Shown here one piece after another: positions 45,862 to 55,548 of a stretch of DNA of 64,000 nt. This DNA comes from an uncultured Clostridia bacterium (GTDB lineage Bacteria; Bacillota; Clostridia; TANB77; CAG-508): assembly GCA_934141555.1 (NCBI GenBank), contig CAKPCK010000006.1, positions 25,754-89,753 on the forward strand. The letters run 5' to 3'. The notes under the pieces are model-generated. The model saw only the letters and a program-made list of their open reading frames with translations, was not told where the DNA came from and did no database searches. The stretch's first letter is position 1. Every line of letters starts with the position of its first letter. The position numbers were made by a program, and so were the translations under genes.

Positions 45862-46959
45862 ATGAAAGTAAAAGAACTATCATTAAAAGAAAAAATAGGA
45901 CAAATGGTTATGATTGGTATGGATACTAATTACATAACAGATCGAATTAAAAATATGATAATAAATTATAAAATTGGTGGAGTAATTTTATATAGAAAAA
46001 ATTTTTCTACATATTCAGATATGTTAAAATTAATTAGAGAATTAAAAGAATTAAATAAAAATAATCAAATACCATTATTTATAGCAATAGATCAAGAAGG
46101 TGGAAGAGTAAATAGAATGCCAAAGGAGTTAAAAAATTTACCTTCTGCTAATGTGATTGCAAATGTTGGTGGAGAAGAATTAGTAAAAGAAGCCTCAGAA
46201 ATAACAGGAGAGTTATTATACAAATCTGGATTTAATTTGAATTTTGCACCAGTATTAGATTTAAGAAGGTATGAGAAACAAACAGTTATTGGAGATAGAA
46301 GCTTTGGGGATGATAAAGAAAAAGTGGCTAAAAGTGGTATTGAAATGATGAAAGCATTACAAAAAAATAGTATTGTACCTGTTATAAAACATTTTCCAGG
46401 TCATGGTGCAACTAAACAAGATTCACATTATTTTTTACCAGTAATAAATATTCCTATGAAGAAAATTGAGGATGAAGATATGTATCCATTTTCAAAAGCA
46501 ATACAAAATGGGGCAGATGCAATATTAGTAGGTCATTTATTAATTCCAAAAGTAACAGGAATATATCCAGCATCATTATCAAGAAAATTTATTTGTAAAT
46601 ATATAAGAAAAAAATTTAGATATAATGGATTAATAATTACAGATGATTTAAAAATGAGAGCTATAAAATTGTTTTATGGACCAGATTTAGCTGTAAGAAA
46701 AGCATTTGAAGCGGGAAATGATATTGTTGTATTTAGGTTTAATAAAGATGAAGAACAACGAGTATTAGATAATATTTTTCAATTAGTAAAGTTAGGAAAA
46801 ATAAAAGAAAATAGAATTGATAGAAGTGTTAACAGAATTATAAAAATAAAGAAAAAATATAATATTTCTGATAATCAAAACCTTGACGGTATTAATATAG
46901 AAGAAATTAATGAGAGAATAATAAATGTTAGAAAAAAATGTAATATTGAAAATGCATAG
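45862..46959 (+). CDS. nagZ: beta-N-acetylhexosaminidase (GH3, NagZ-like)
   Basis: 365 aa, single GH3 domain, no signal peptide, so probably cytoplasmic. IDQEGGRVNRMP, the catalytic loop KHFPGHGATKQDSH (NagZ-specific His/Asp) and ITDDLKMRAI with the nucleophile Asp are intact. Cleaves GlcNAc from muropeptides in wall recycling. RBS GGAAGGG. Confidence 0.92.
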   Translation: MKVKELSLKEKIGQMVMIGMDTNYITDRIKNMIINYKIGGVILYRKNFSTYSDMLKLIRELKELNKNNQIPLFIAIDQEGGRVNRMPKELKNLPSANVIANVGGEELVKEASEITGELLYKSGFNLNFAPVLDLRRYEKQTVIGDRSFGDDKEKVAKSGIEMMKALQKNSIVPVIKHFPGHGATKQDSHYFLPVINIPMKKIEDEDMYPFSKAIQNGADAILVGHLLIPKVTGIYPASLSRKFICKYIRKKFRYNGLIITDDLKMRAIKLFYGPDLAVRKAFEAGNDIVVFRFNKDEEQRVLDNIFQLVKLGKIKENRIDRSVNRIIKIKKKYNISDNQNLDGINIEEINERIINVRKKCNIENA

Positions 46960-46983
46960 ATATATATTCTATGCATTTATTAT

Positions 46984-47012
46984 TTGACAGGAGTAAATTA
47001 GAAGTGTATAAT
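46984..47012 (+). promoter_or_regulatory. consensus sigma-A promoter
   Basis: Perfect TTGACA (46984-46989) and TATAAT (47007-47012), 17-base spacer. Leader holds small hairpins such as AATTC / GAATT (47020-47037). Confidence 0.8.
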
Positions 47013-47075
47013 AATATAGCAATTCTGTTTTGGAATTGATGTTCGACATTCACAATCAAGAACTGGAGGTAAACA

Positions 47076-47558
47076 ATGTTAACAGCTTTAGTAATTGGAC
47101 TAATAGTTTCAGTAATTGATGTATTAATTTTATTAGTGATTTGTTTTTGTGTTAGTCATTCTAGAATGAGCTGGGATGAGAAAAAGAATTTTACTAATAA
47201 AATCCTTGGAGTTGAAGTAAAAGATAGAATAAAAAACATAATTTTTATTGTATGTATTAATTTATTAATAGAATATTGGGTTTATAATATAGTTTTTTTT
47301 GATGGACCAGATTCTTGGAGAAAATACGAACTGGAAAGTACTAAAGTTTACTATACTGGTGAAGAATTTGAAATGTCACCAATGACAACATTTGTATTTG
47401 AAGAAGATGAGGGCTCTGAAGAAAAAGAATATATTATTGTCGAATATGAAGAAAAGATAAAATTAACTGATAAAGCTCCATTTAATAAAATTTTTAATTT
47501 TTTAAAAATAGAAGTAAAAACGGGAAAGGTTGAATATCATGTAACATCCGGATATTAA
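47076..47558 (+). CDS. orphan membrane hypothetical protein (160 aa)
   Basis: Two hydrophobic segments (~1-25 and ~48-72) flank a basic loop; the last ~85 residues are acidic and probably extracytoplasmic (FEEDEGSEEKEYIIVEYEE). Family not recognised. RBS TGGAGG. Single-gene unit with consensus promoter, ~55-base leader and terminator, unrelated to neighbours. Confidence 0.6.
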   Translation: MLTALVIGLIVSVIDVLILLVICFCVSHSRMSWDEKKNFTNKILGVEVKDRIKNIIFIVCINLLIEYWVYNIVFFDGPDSWRKYELESTKVYYTGEEFEMSPMTTFVFEEDEGSEEKEYIIVEYEEKIKLTDKAPFNKIFNFLKIEVKTGKVEYHVTSGY

Positions 47559-47563
47559 GGATA

Positions 47564-47614
47564 AGAAAAATAAGAAAAGAATTTCTATTTAGAGTTCTTT
47601 TCTTATTTTTTTAT
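47564..47614 (+). terminator. rho-independent terminator
   Basis: AATAAGAAAAGAA / TTCTTTTCTTATT stem with T-tail. Confidence 0.85.
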
Positions 47615-47647
47615 AATATATATAATAAATAAACATTTACATAATTG

Positions 47648-47676
47648 TTGCAAGAGTAAATAAAATATGATATAAT
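47648..47676 (+). promoter_or_regulatory. sigma-A-type promoter
   Basis: TTGCAA (47648-47653), TATAAT (47671-47676), 17-base spacer, before the deaminase-like gene. Confidence 0.7.
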
Positions 47677-47719
47677 TTTTTTTAATATTTTTTAATAATA
47701 AAAAAGAAAGGAATGCAAT

Positions 47720-50203
47720 ATGATAAAAAAGTTTTATTTAGACAAAGAAAAAGATATAGTTGTGAACTTAAGCAAAACAAATGATGATGAGATTACATAT
47801 ATATTGGAAACTCCAAACCATAATACAGGAAATTTAATAACAAATCTTGCTAAAATTTGCAGATTAAAAACAATAAAGAATGAAAATAATATGAAGATAA
47901 TAACTGGAAAAATACCAACAAGTATTAATAGTAATAATGAGGAAGTATATATATTTAGATTAGGTGGAATAAAAATAGCTAATATATATGAAGATAGAAT
48001 AGAAATAAAAGCAAAAATACCAGCAATAACCAAAACACTTATGTCTCAAACTAAAAAGTATGATTTGCCAATTGAAAAAACGATAGTAAAAACATATATA
48101 TTAAAAAAATCTAAATTTAGAACAGATTTACATACACACATGAATGCAAATCTGTTTCCAGATTGTCTAATAGCATTAGGGATTTCTCATCAAATAAGAT
48201 ATCCATTATATTATATAAAAAAATTAAATTTGAAAATGAGTAGTGAACAAGAAAAAAAGATATATGCTCAAAGAGAAAAAGTTGAAAAAGAATTTTTGGA
48301 TAGCCCACTACAAGGAAAATATAAGATAAGGAAAATAGATGATAATACATTTATAAATTTTGCAGATTTTATATTAAATAATTTAGAAAATGCAGAATAT
48401 AATTTGGAAAAAATAAGAAATAGTCTTGCTATTATGAAAGATGGGCAAGCAGTATTTACCAATTTGGAAAAATGTTATATATATAGATATGTATTTGCAA
48501 AGGGAACAGAATCACAAGAAAAAATTGTATTAACAAATGAATTAATAAATAAAATTCCTGAATTAGAGATAAGAGACTATGTATATAAAATGTTAAAAGA
48601 TAAAGAAGTAAAAAGTATATACAAGGATAATACATTAAGACAAGATAAATTATTGTGGATAGCAAGAGAATATCAAAAACAAGGAATAAAATATGTTGAG
48701 ATAACAGATACTGATTTAGGAAAAACTGGAGAACCAGCTATAAAAATGTTAGAAGAATTACATTCTATTATGCCATCAATAGAAGAAGAAACAGGAGTTA
48801 AAATTAGATTTTTGATAGGGATTAGAAGAATACCATTGACAATTATAAAAGATCAAAAAACAAGTAACACATATTTAAAGGAAAATATTAATGTTTTAAG
48901 GGCAGTTTCAAAAAGTCCATATGTAGTTGGAAGTGACTTTATAGGAGAAGAAATAAATGATATATCTGATTTACAACCAGCAATAAGAGAAATTGTAAAA
49001 TATGTTAATAAAGAAGATAAGAAGTTTACTATAAGAATACATGCTGGCGAAAATGATAGTTTAAGAGATAATGTTAGAAAATCTATTATGTGTGTAAAAG
49101 ATGCATTAGAAGAAGGACAAAAAATGCCAAGATGTAGAATTGGTCATGGGTTATATTGCGAAAAGCTAAACACAGAAGCAGGGAGAGAACTTATGAAGTT
49201 GATGAAAGAGACTGGTGTTGTAATAGAGTTTCAATTAACTTCAAATGTAAGACTTAATAATTTAAGTGATTTAAATAATCATCCAATAAAAAGGTTTTTG
49301 AAAAATGGAGTGAAATGTGTTCAAGGTACAGATGGATGTGGAATGTATGGTTCAGATACATTTGATGAACAATTAGCGCTTCAAAATTTATTAGGACTTT
49401 CAGATGATGATTTTCTTAAAATGAGGAATGTTGAAGATGAAATAATAGCAGAAAATGATCTATATTTTGCTCAAAAAGATAAGAAATTCAAAAAATTTCT
49501 TTCAGGTAGAACAATTCGTGAAGCAGTATTAAAAGAAGAAGAAAAATATATGAAAGAGACGGAGAATGATGATGAATTAAGAATTAATGCAAATTTAGAT
49601 GTCGAAAAAGAATTATCATTTAAAGTGAAAAATTTTCCAGAAGATAAAATGCCAATAATAATAGCTGGTGGAAGTTTTAATACAAAAGGAAGAGAAACAG
49701 AAGTTACACAAAATGGAATAAATATATTAAGAAAACTTATAAAAAATGTAAATAGTAATAATGTTTATTTTGTAATTGGTCATAAATTACAAGGGTATGA
49801 AAAAGTAGTATGTGAGATTTTAAAAGAATTAAATAAAAAAGTTGAGATATATGCAATTGTTCCCAAAAGAATTAATGAAAATACCAAGAGTAAGTTATTA
49901 AGTGAGGAAAAATTGAAAATTTGTATTTCACCAGAAGTGGAAGAACTTGGTATATATAAAAGTTTTAATTATGAAATTTTTGAAAGAAGAAAATCTATAG
50001 TAATTGCTTTTGATGGAAATTCACCAGTTTCAAATTTAGTTCAAGAAGCCAAAAATGGAAAAGGGAAAGCAAAAATATATGTTAATTCAAGTGTTGAAAT
50101 TTTAAAACAAAAAGCAAAATCTTTAAGAGGATATGTTACTATGTTTAATGAACAAAACGATATTGTTGAGAAAATTTTAAATGATAATCCAGAAATAAGA
50201 TAG
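47720..50203 (+). CDS. large adenosine-deaminase-like protein with extra N- and C-terminal domains
   Basis: 827 aa, far beyond the ~340 aa of ordinary adenosine deaminase. Residues ~1-130 are a separate beta-rich domain. Deaminase metal and active-site motifs are all seen: DLHTHMNANLFPD (~135), IRIHAGEND (~438), RIGHGLY (~473), EFQLTSNVRL (~505) and GTDGCGMYGSD (~535). A ~170-residue helical insertion follows the HTH motif. The last ~180 residues form a Rossmann-like domain (MPIIIAGGSFNTKG, VYFVIGHKLQGYE, IVIAFDGNSPVS) that looks SLOG/LOG-like, i.e. nucleotide-binding. Similar big deaminases take part in nucleotide signalling and defence; role here is inference. Single-gene unit. Confidence 0.75.
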   Translation: MIKKFYLDKEKDIVVNLSKTNDDEITYILETPNHNTGNLITNLAKICRLKTIKNENNMKIITGKIPTSINSNNEEVYIFRLGGIKIANIYEDRIEIKAKIPAITKTLMSQTKKYDLPIEKTIVKTYILKKSKFRTDLHTHMNANLFPDCLIALGISHQIRYPLYYIKKLNLKMSSEQEKKIYAQREKVEKEFLDSPLQGKYKIRKIDDNTFINFADFILNNLENAEYNLEKIRNSLAIMKDGQAVFTNLEKCYIYRYVFAKGTESQEKIVLTNELINKIPELEIRDYVYKMLKDKEVKSIYKDNTLRQDKLLWIAREYQKQGIKYVEITDTDLGKTGEPAIKMLEELHSIMPSIEEETGVKIRFLIGIRRIPLTIIKDQKTSNTYLKENINVLRAVSKSPYVVGSDFIGEEINDISDLQPAIREIVKYVNKEDKKFTIRIHAGENDSLRDNVRKSIMCVKDALEEGQKMPRCRIGHGLYCEKLNTEAGRELMKLMKETGVVIEFQLTSNVRLNNLSDLNNHPIKRFLKNGVKCVQGTDGCGMYGSDTFDEQLALQNLLGLSDDDFLKMRNVEDEIIAENDLYFAQKDKKFKKFLSGRTIREAVLKEEEKYMKETENDDELRINANLDVEKELSFKVKNFPEDKMPIIIAGGSFNTKGRETEVTQNGINILRKLIKNVNSNNVYFVIGHKLQGYEKVVCEILKELNKKVEIYAIVPKRINENTKSKLLSEEKLKICISPEVEELGIYKSFNYEIFERRKSIVIAFDGNSPVSNLVQEAKNGKGKAKIYVNSSVEILKQKAKSLRGYVTMFNEQNDIVEKILNDNPEIR

Positions 50204-50227
50204 AATAATTATTAGAGGTTATACTTA

Positions 50228-50256
50228 TTGACTTAACATAAAAAAAGATGTATAAT
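50228..50256 (+). promoter_or_regulatory. sigma-A-type promoter
   Basis: TTGACT (50228-50233), TATAAT (50251-50256), 17-base spacer; ~75-base leader before the S1 gene. Confidence 0.75.
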
Positions 50257-50340
50257 AAATAATGTTGGCAAAAAGCTAAAAGTAAGAAAGGAGAATTTTT
50301 TAGAGGTCCGAATTTTACACAAAATAATGGAGATGAAAAA

Positions 50341-51075
50341 ATGATGAAACGGTATCATACTGGAGACGAAGTAACAATTAAAGTATTAAATAAAAACACT
50401 ATAGATATTGATAGTGAAAAAAGAGAAGTGGTTTTTTGGATAGGGTATAATCAAAGGGGAATAATTCCTTTTGAAGAACTTGGATTTGATGTTAGAAATA
50501 TGCCTTATGAGATATTGGCATTATTTGATTTTCCATTTAAAGCGATTGTAACTTTTTCAAAAATTGATAATACAAATAAATCAATAATGATTTATTATTT
50601 GTCAAGAAAATCATATAATGTTAGGACTATAAATGAGATAAAAGTCGGTCAAGTTTATCAAGGACCGATTACAGCTATTGCACCATGGGGAATTTTTGTG
50701 AAAATAAAAGGTGGAATAACTGTTTTTGTACATTGTACAGAGGTTTCACGCTCAAGAATAGACGAATTACAGAAGTGCTTTATGAAAGGTGATATTGTCA
50801 ATTTAAAAATAATTGAAAAAAGATATGAAAATGGAGTATGGAAGCTCTATGGTTCAAGAAAGATGGCAGGGTGTGATATCAAACCAACACTGGGAGAGTT
50901 GATACCTGTCATGATTACAGGAGAAATAGGCTATTATGCTTATTTTTGCGAGGTAACTCCTGGTCAAAGAGGAATTATTCATGTTATAAGAGGAACTGAA
51001 TATTCTATCGGTGACAAAACCTATGGTTATCTTACAGAAATTGAAGAAAATGGTTTTTGCTTGAGACAATTCTAA
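50341..51075 (+). CDS. S1-domain RNA-binding protein
   Basis: 244 aa. Central S1 domain at ~98-165: VGQVYQGPITAIAPWGIFVKI, VFVHCTEVSRSRI, KGDIVNLKIIEK. Flanking regions of ~90 and ~75 residues may be further OB-like folds (KVLNKNTIDIDSEKREVVF; GIIHVIRGTEYSIGDK). Two adjacent ATGs at 50341 and 50344. Carries a CGG arginine codon near its start, almost unique among native-looking genes, so it may be acquired. Likely binds RNA; target unknown. Single-gene unit. Confidence 0.72.
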   Translation: MMKRYHTGDEVTIKVLNKNTIDIDSEKREVVFWIGYNQRGIIPFEELGFDVRNMPYEILALFDFPFKAIVTFSKIDNTNKSIMIYYLSRKSYNVRTINEIKVGQVYQGPITAIAPWGIFVKIKGGITVFVHCTEVSRSRIDELQKCFMKGDIVNLKIIEKRYENGVWKLYGSRKMAGCDIKPTLGELIPVMITGEIGYYAYFCEVTPGQRGIIHVIRGTEYSIGDKTYGYLTEIEENGFCLRQF

Positions 51076-51089
51076 AATATATTTTCCTT

Positions 51090-51126
51090 TCCAGAGTTAG
51101 TAAATTACTAGCTCTGGATTTTTATT
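51090..51126 (+). terminator. rho-independent terminator
   Basis: TCCAGAGTTAGT / ACTAGCTCTGGA stem and TTTTTATT tail. Confidence 0.85.
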
Positions 51127-51131
51127 ATAAA

Positions 51132-51160
51132 TTGACTTAAATTAAAAATATTGTTATAAA
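51132..51160 (+). promoter_or_regulatory. sigma-A-type promoter of ddl
   Basis: TTGACT (51132-51137), TATAAA (51155-51160), 17-base spacer. Confidence 0.7.
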
Positions 51161-51203
51161 TAATATGATATGTAATATAATTATAAAGGAAAGGGAGAAA
51201 AAA

Positions 51204-52202
51204 ATGATTAAATTAGGAATTATATATGGTGGAATTTCAACAGAACATGATGTTTCTATAATGTCTGCAAAATCAATAATAAAAAATTTAAATAAAGATA
51301 AATATGAAGTACATGAAATATATATAAATAAGTATGGAAAATGGTTTGAAGTAAAAAATGAAGAAAATGAAGAAATATATAATTTAATATGGACAATAAA
51401 AGAATTAGATGTAGTGTTTCCAGTTTTACATGGTATCGGAGGTGAAGATGGAACAATACAAGGAATGTTAGAATTGTTGAAAGTACCATATGTTGGATGT
51501 GGTGTATTATCTTCTGCTGTTGGAATGGATAAAGTATATACAAAAATCATATTTGAAAAGGCTCAAATCCCACAAACTAAGTATATTAGTGTTTATAAAA
51601 AAGAAGATAAATATTATATACAAAAAGAAGATATGGAAGAAGAACAATTAAAAATAGAGCATATAACTGGAAAACTAAAATTTCCTATGTTTGTAAAACC
51701 ATCAAATTCAGGTTCATCAGTTGGTGTAAAAAAAGCTAAAGATATAGGAGAATTAAAATTAGCAATAGAAAATGCGAGCCAATATGATAGAAAAATTATT
51801 GTAGAAGAAGGAATTGATGGAATAGAAGTAGAATGTGGAATTTTAGATGATGGAGAAATAAAAGCTTCAACAATAGGAGAAATTAGGTCAGCGGAAGAAT
51901 TTTATAGTTTTGATGCAAAATATAATATTCCAGAGTCAAAAACAATTATTCCAGCTAATATAGATAAAGAAAAAATTGAAGAAGTAAAAAAACTTGCAAT
52001 TAAAGCATTTAAAGCAATAGATGGAACTGGAATAGCAAGGGTTGATTTTTTTATAGAAAAAGATACGAATAAAATATACATAAATGAAATAAACACAATG
52101 CCTGGATTTACAGAAATAAGTATGTATCCAAAACTTTTTGAAAGTCTAGGAATGCAGTATTCTGAACTATTAGATAAATTAATTCAAAATGCAATTAAAT
52201 AA
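51204..52202 (+). CDS. ddl: D-alanine--D-alanine ligase
   Basis: 332 aa from ATG 51204 (RBS AAAGGGAG). ATP-grasp motifs: GGISTEHDVSIMSA, VLHGIGGEDGTIQG, KPSNSGSSVGV, and INEINTMPGFTEISMYP with the metal-binding residues. The residue after GFTEISM is Y-P, the usual D-Ala/D-Ala pattern rather than D-lactate type. Makes the dipeptide of peptidoglycan stems. Confidence 0.94.
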   Translation: MIKLGIIYGGISTEHDVSIMSAKSIIKNLNKDKYEVHEIYINKYGKWFEVKNEENEEIYNLIWTIKELDVVFPVLHGIGGEDGTIQGMLELLKVPYVGCGVLSSAVGMDKVYTKIIFEKAQIPQTKYISVYKKEDKYYIQKEDMEEEQLKIEHITGKLKFPMFVKPSNSGSSVGVKKAKDIGELKLAIENASQYDRKIIVEEGIDGIEVECGILDDGEIKASTIGEIRSAEEFYSFDAKYNIPESKTIIPANIDKEKIEEVKKLAIKAFKAIDGTGIARVDFFIEKDTNKIYINEINTMPGFTEISMYPKLFESLGMQYSELLDKLIQNAIK

Positions 52203-52205
52203 TAA

Positions 52206-52241
52206 AAAATGTAAAGAGTCAAAATATTTTGACTCTTTTTG
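52206..52241 (+). terminator. rho-independent terminator
   Basis: AAAGAGTCAAAA / TTTTGACTCTTT stem, TT tail. Confidence 0.85.
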
Positions 52242-52265
52242 TAATGTAAAACATTACTATATTAA

Positions 52266-52294
52266 TTGATTTTTTTACAAAAATATTATATAGT
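52266..52294 (+). promoter_or_regulatory. sigma-A-type promoter of the amylase gene
   Basis: TTGATT (52266-52271), TATAGT (52289-52294), 17-base spacer. Confidence 0.6.
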
Positions 52295-52328
52295 AATGGT
52301 ATAGAAAATAATAAAAAGGAAGATACAA

Positions 52329-53783
52329 ATGAAAGAAAATAAAATATTAATGCAATATTTTGAATGGTATTTAAGACCAGAAAATAAATTGTGGAATAAA
52401 GCAATAGTAAATGCACAATATTTATCTGCGATAGGGATAACAGATATATGGTTCCCACCAGCATATAAAGGTGCAGGAGGTAAATATGATGTTGGTTATT
52501 CTGCATATGATTTATATGATTTAGGAGAATTTGACCAAAAGGGTAGTATAGAAACAAAATATGGAACGAAAGATGAATATATAAATGCAATAAAAAAATT
52601 ACATGAAAATGGAATAAGAGTATATGCAGACATTGTGTTAAACCATAAAATAGGAGCAGATGAGTCAGAAACAGTTTATGCTAGTGAAGAAGAACAAACA
52701 AATAGAAATATAGATACATCACTTCCTAAAAAAATAACAGCATGGACGGTATATAATTTTAAAGGAAGAAATAACAAATATTCAGATTTTAAATGGAATT
52801 ACAATCATTTTAACGGAACTGATTGGGATGAAAGTGGAAGAAAAAACGGAGTGTTTCGTTTTAGTGGCAAAAAATGGGATCAAAATGTAGATACAGAAAA
52901 TGGAAATTATGATTATTTAATGGGAGCAGATATAGATTATAATAATCCAGAAGTTGTTGAAGAAATAAAGAAATGGGGAAAGTGGTATATAGAAACAACA
53001 AATATTGATGGATTAAGATTAGATGCTGTAAAACATATAAAATCTGGATTTATGGCTGAATTTATTCATGAAATGAGAAAAATAAAAAAACTTGATTGTG
53101 TTGGAGAATATTGGAATAGAAATTTACAATCATTAGAAAATTATATAACCAAAACAAACTCAAGCATTCCATTGTTTGATGTACCATTACATTATAATTT
53201 ATTTGATGCTTCAAATAGTAATGGAAATTATGATATGGCTAGAATATTTGATAATACATTAGTAAAAGAGATGCCACAATTAGCAGTAACATTTGTAGAT
53301 AACCATGATACAGAACCAGGACAAGCATTGTTTTCATGGATCCAAGAATGGTTTAAGCCTTTAGCATATTCATTAATTTTATTAAGAAAAGATGGATTAC
53401 CATGTGTATTTTATGGAGATTTTTACGGAATTCCATCACAGAATATAAAGCCAATGGGAGAAAAACTAGAAAAGATAATAAAAGCAAGAAAATACTTTGC
53501 TTATGGAGAACAAATAGATTATTTGGATCATCATGATATTATTTCATGGGTAAGAACAGGTGATGATGAACATACAGACTCTGGAATGGTTGTAATTTTG
53601 AGTGATGGACCTGGTGGCTCAAAAACAATTAATGTAGGAAAAAGATTAGCCAATACAATATTTTATGATTGGTTAGGAAATGTACAAGAAACAGTATATG
53701 TTGACCAAGATGGAAATGGAATATTTTATTGTAATGGTGGAAGTGTGTCTATATGGGTAAAAAAAGAAAACATATATAATTAA
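52329..53783 (+). CDS. cytoplasmic alpha-amylase (GH13)
   Basis: 484 aa, no signal peptide. GH13 regions: ADIVLNHKIGAD (I), GLRLDAVKHI with the nucleophile Asp (II), CVGEYW with the acid Glu (III), FVDNHDTEP with the transition-state Asp (IV). MQYFEWYLRPENKLW and the C-terminal beta domain match the AmyS-like subgroup GH13_5. Degrades internal glucans or imported maltodextrins. RBS AAAAGGAAG. Confidence 0.93.
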   Translation: MKENKILMQYFEWYLRPENKLWNKAIVNAQYLSAIGITDIWFPPAYKGAGGKYDVGYSAYDLYDLGEFDQKGSIETKYGTKDEYINAIKKLHENGIRVYADIVLNHKIGADESETVYASEEEQTNRNIDTSLPKKITAWTVYNFKGRNNKYSDFKWNYNHFNGTDWDESGRKNGVFRFSGKKWDQNVDTENGNYDYLMGADIDYNNPEVVEEIKKWGKWYIETTNIDGLRLDAVKHIKSGFMAEFIHEMRKIKKLDCVGEYWNRNLQSLENYITKTNSSIPLFDVPLHYNLFDASNSNGNYDMARIFDNTLVKEMPQLAVTFVDNHDTEPGQALFSWIQEWFKPLAYSLILLRKDGLPCVFYGDFYGIPSQNIKPMGEKLEKIIKARKYFAYGEQIDYLDHHDIISWVRTGDDEHTDSGMVVILSDGPGGSKTINVGKRLANTIFYDWLGNVQETVYVDQDGNGIFYCNGGSVSIWVKKENIYN

Positions 53784-53788
53784 AAAAC

Positions 53789-53817
53789 TTGAAAAATAAG
53801 CATTTATATAGTATAAT
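53789..53817 (+). promoter_or_regulatory. sigma-A promoter of gltX
   Basis: TTGAAA (53789-53794), TATAAT (53812-53817), 17-base spacer. Transcription would start after 53821, excluding the TTG there as start codon. Confidence 0.8.
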
Positions 53818-53889
53818 AGATTGGATTTTAAAAGGTTTATAGGTAAATCCAGAAAACCTAAATATAAAATAGCAAGGAATGTTGAAATT

Positions 53890-55548
53890 ATGGATTATAA
53901 AGATTTAGCAGAATTAATCTTTCCAGATGCGAAAGACATATCATATTATGAGGAAAAATATCCTGAAAGAAATCTACCAGAAGGAGCTGTTGTAACAAGA
54001 TTTGCACCAAGTCCTACAGGATTTGTACATATAGGAGGATTATATCAAGCATTAGTAGCAAGAACAGTTGCAAAGAAAACAGGAGGAGTATTTTTCTTAA
54101 GAGTTGAAGATACAGACCAAAAAAGAGAAGTAGAAAATGGAGTAACTGGAATAGTTAATTCATTAAAAGATTTTGATATGGCACCAGATGAAGGAATGAT
54201 TTCAGATACAGAAGAAATTGGAAATTATGGACCATATAAGCAATCATTAAGAAAAGAAATATATCAAGCATATGCTAAATATTTAATAGCACAAGGAAAA
54301 GCATATCCTTGTTTCTGTACACAAGAAGAATTAGATGAAATTAGGCAAAAACAAGAATCAGCAAAAATAAGACCTGGATATTATGGAGTTTGGGCAAAAT
54401 GCAGAAATTTAACAGTTGAAGAATCAGCTGAAAAAATAAAAAATGGAGAACCATATATAATAAGATTCAAATCACCAGGAAGAGAAGATAGAAAAATTAA
54501 ACATAAAGATGTAATAAAAGGAAATGTAGATTTCCCAGAAAATGATTTAGATATAGTAATTATAAAAGCAGATGGGCTTCCAACATATCACTTTGCACAT
54601 GCAGTCGATGATCATTTAATGCATACAACACATGTAATAAGAAGTGATGAATGGTTATCATCAGTACCATTGCATTTACAATTATTCCATGAATTAGGAT
54701 TTAAAGCACCAAAATATGCACATATTTCACCAATTATGAAAAATGATAATGGTGGAAAGAGAAAATTAAGTAAAAGAAAAGATCCAGAAGCAGCTGTTGA
54801 ATATTATAAAAAAGAAGGAATTCCTTCAGAAGCAGTTAAAGAATATTTATTAAATATTGCAAACTCAACATTTGAAAATTGGAGAAAAGCAAATCCAGAT
54901 AAATCAATAGATGAATTTGATTTCCAATTAAATAAAATGAGTGTAAGTGGAGCATTATTTGATATGATAAAATTACTTGATATTGGAAAAACAGTAATAT
55001 CAAAAATGACAGCTGAAGAAGTATATAATTATTCATTAATTTGGGCAAAAGAATATGATGAAGAATTAGCTAAAATGTTAGAAGATAAAGAATATGCTTT
55101 AAAAGTATTTGGAATTGAAAGAGGAAATAAGAAGCCAAGAAAAGATATTTCAAAATGGTCTGATGTAATGTATAATATTGGATATATGTATGATGATGAA
55201 TTTTATGGAAAAGTTAATGAATATCCATATCAAGTTATTTCTGATAAAGAAGATATTGCGAAAATATTAGATTTATATATTTCAAAATATTATAATGAAT
55301 CAGATGATAAACAAACATGGTTTGATAAAATTAAAGAATTGGCAGTAGAGATGGGATATGCAGGTGAAGTTAAAGAATTTAAAGCAAATCCAGGAATGTA
55401 TAAAGCACATGTTGGAGATGTAAGTACAGTATTAAGAGTTGCTTTAACTGCTAGAACAAATACACCAGATATGTATGAAATTATGCAAGTATTAGGAAAA
55501 AATAGAATTGCAAAGCGTTTAGAAGTTGCTAAGGAGAACTTAAAATAA
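53890..55548 (+). CDS. gltX: glutamyl-tRNA synthetase
   Basis: 552 aa. ATG at 53890 fits the family start (MDYKDLAELIFP) and the promoter position; AAGGA lies ~12 bases upstream. Class I signatures: FAPSPTGFVHIGGLYQALVA (HIGH) and KRKLSKRKDPEAA (KMSKS-like). This long subtype is typical of Clostridia and probably non-discriminating, feeding GatCAB. The HAD gene begins at the base after its stop. Confidence 0.95.
   Translation: MDYKDLAELIFPDAKDISYYEEKYPERNLPEGAVVTRFAPSPTGFVHIGGLYQALVARTVAKKTGGVFFLRVEDTDQKREVENGVTGIVNSLKDFDMAPDEGMISDTEEIGNYGPYKQSLRKEIYQAYAKYLIAQGKAYPCFCTQEELDEIRQKQESAKIRPGYYGVWAKCRNLTVEESAEKIKNGEPYIIRFKSPGREDRKIKHKDVIKGNVDFPENDLDIVIIKADGLPTYHFAHAVDDHLMHTTHVIRSDEWLSSVPLHLQLFHELGFKAPKYAHISPIMKNDNGGKRKLSKRKDPEAAVEYYKKEGIPSEAVKEYLLNIANSTFENWRKANPDKSIDEFDFQLNKMSVSGALFDMIKLLDIGKTVISKMTAEEVYNYSLIWAKEYDEELAKMLEDKEYALKVFGIERGNKKPRKDISKWSDVMYNIGYMYDDEFYGKVNEYPYQVISDKEDIAKILDLYISKYYNESDDKQTWFDKIKELAVEMGYAGEVKEFKANPGMYKAHVGDVSTVLRVALTARTNTPDMYEIMQVLGKNRIAKRLEVAKENLK

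Noticed and set aside
53821..53889. Upstream TTG start for gltX
   Set aside because: Falls at or before the expected transcription start of a consensus promoter, and the conserved N-terminus begins at 53890.
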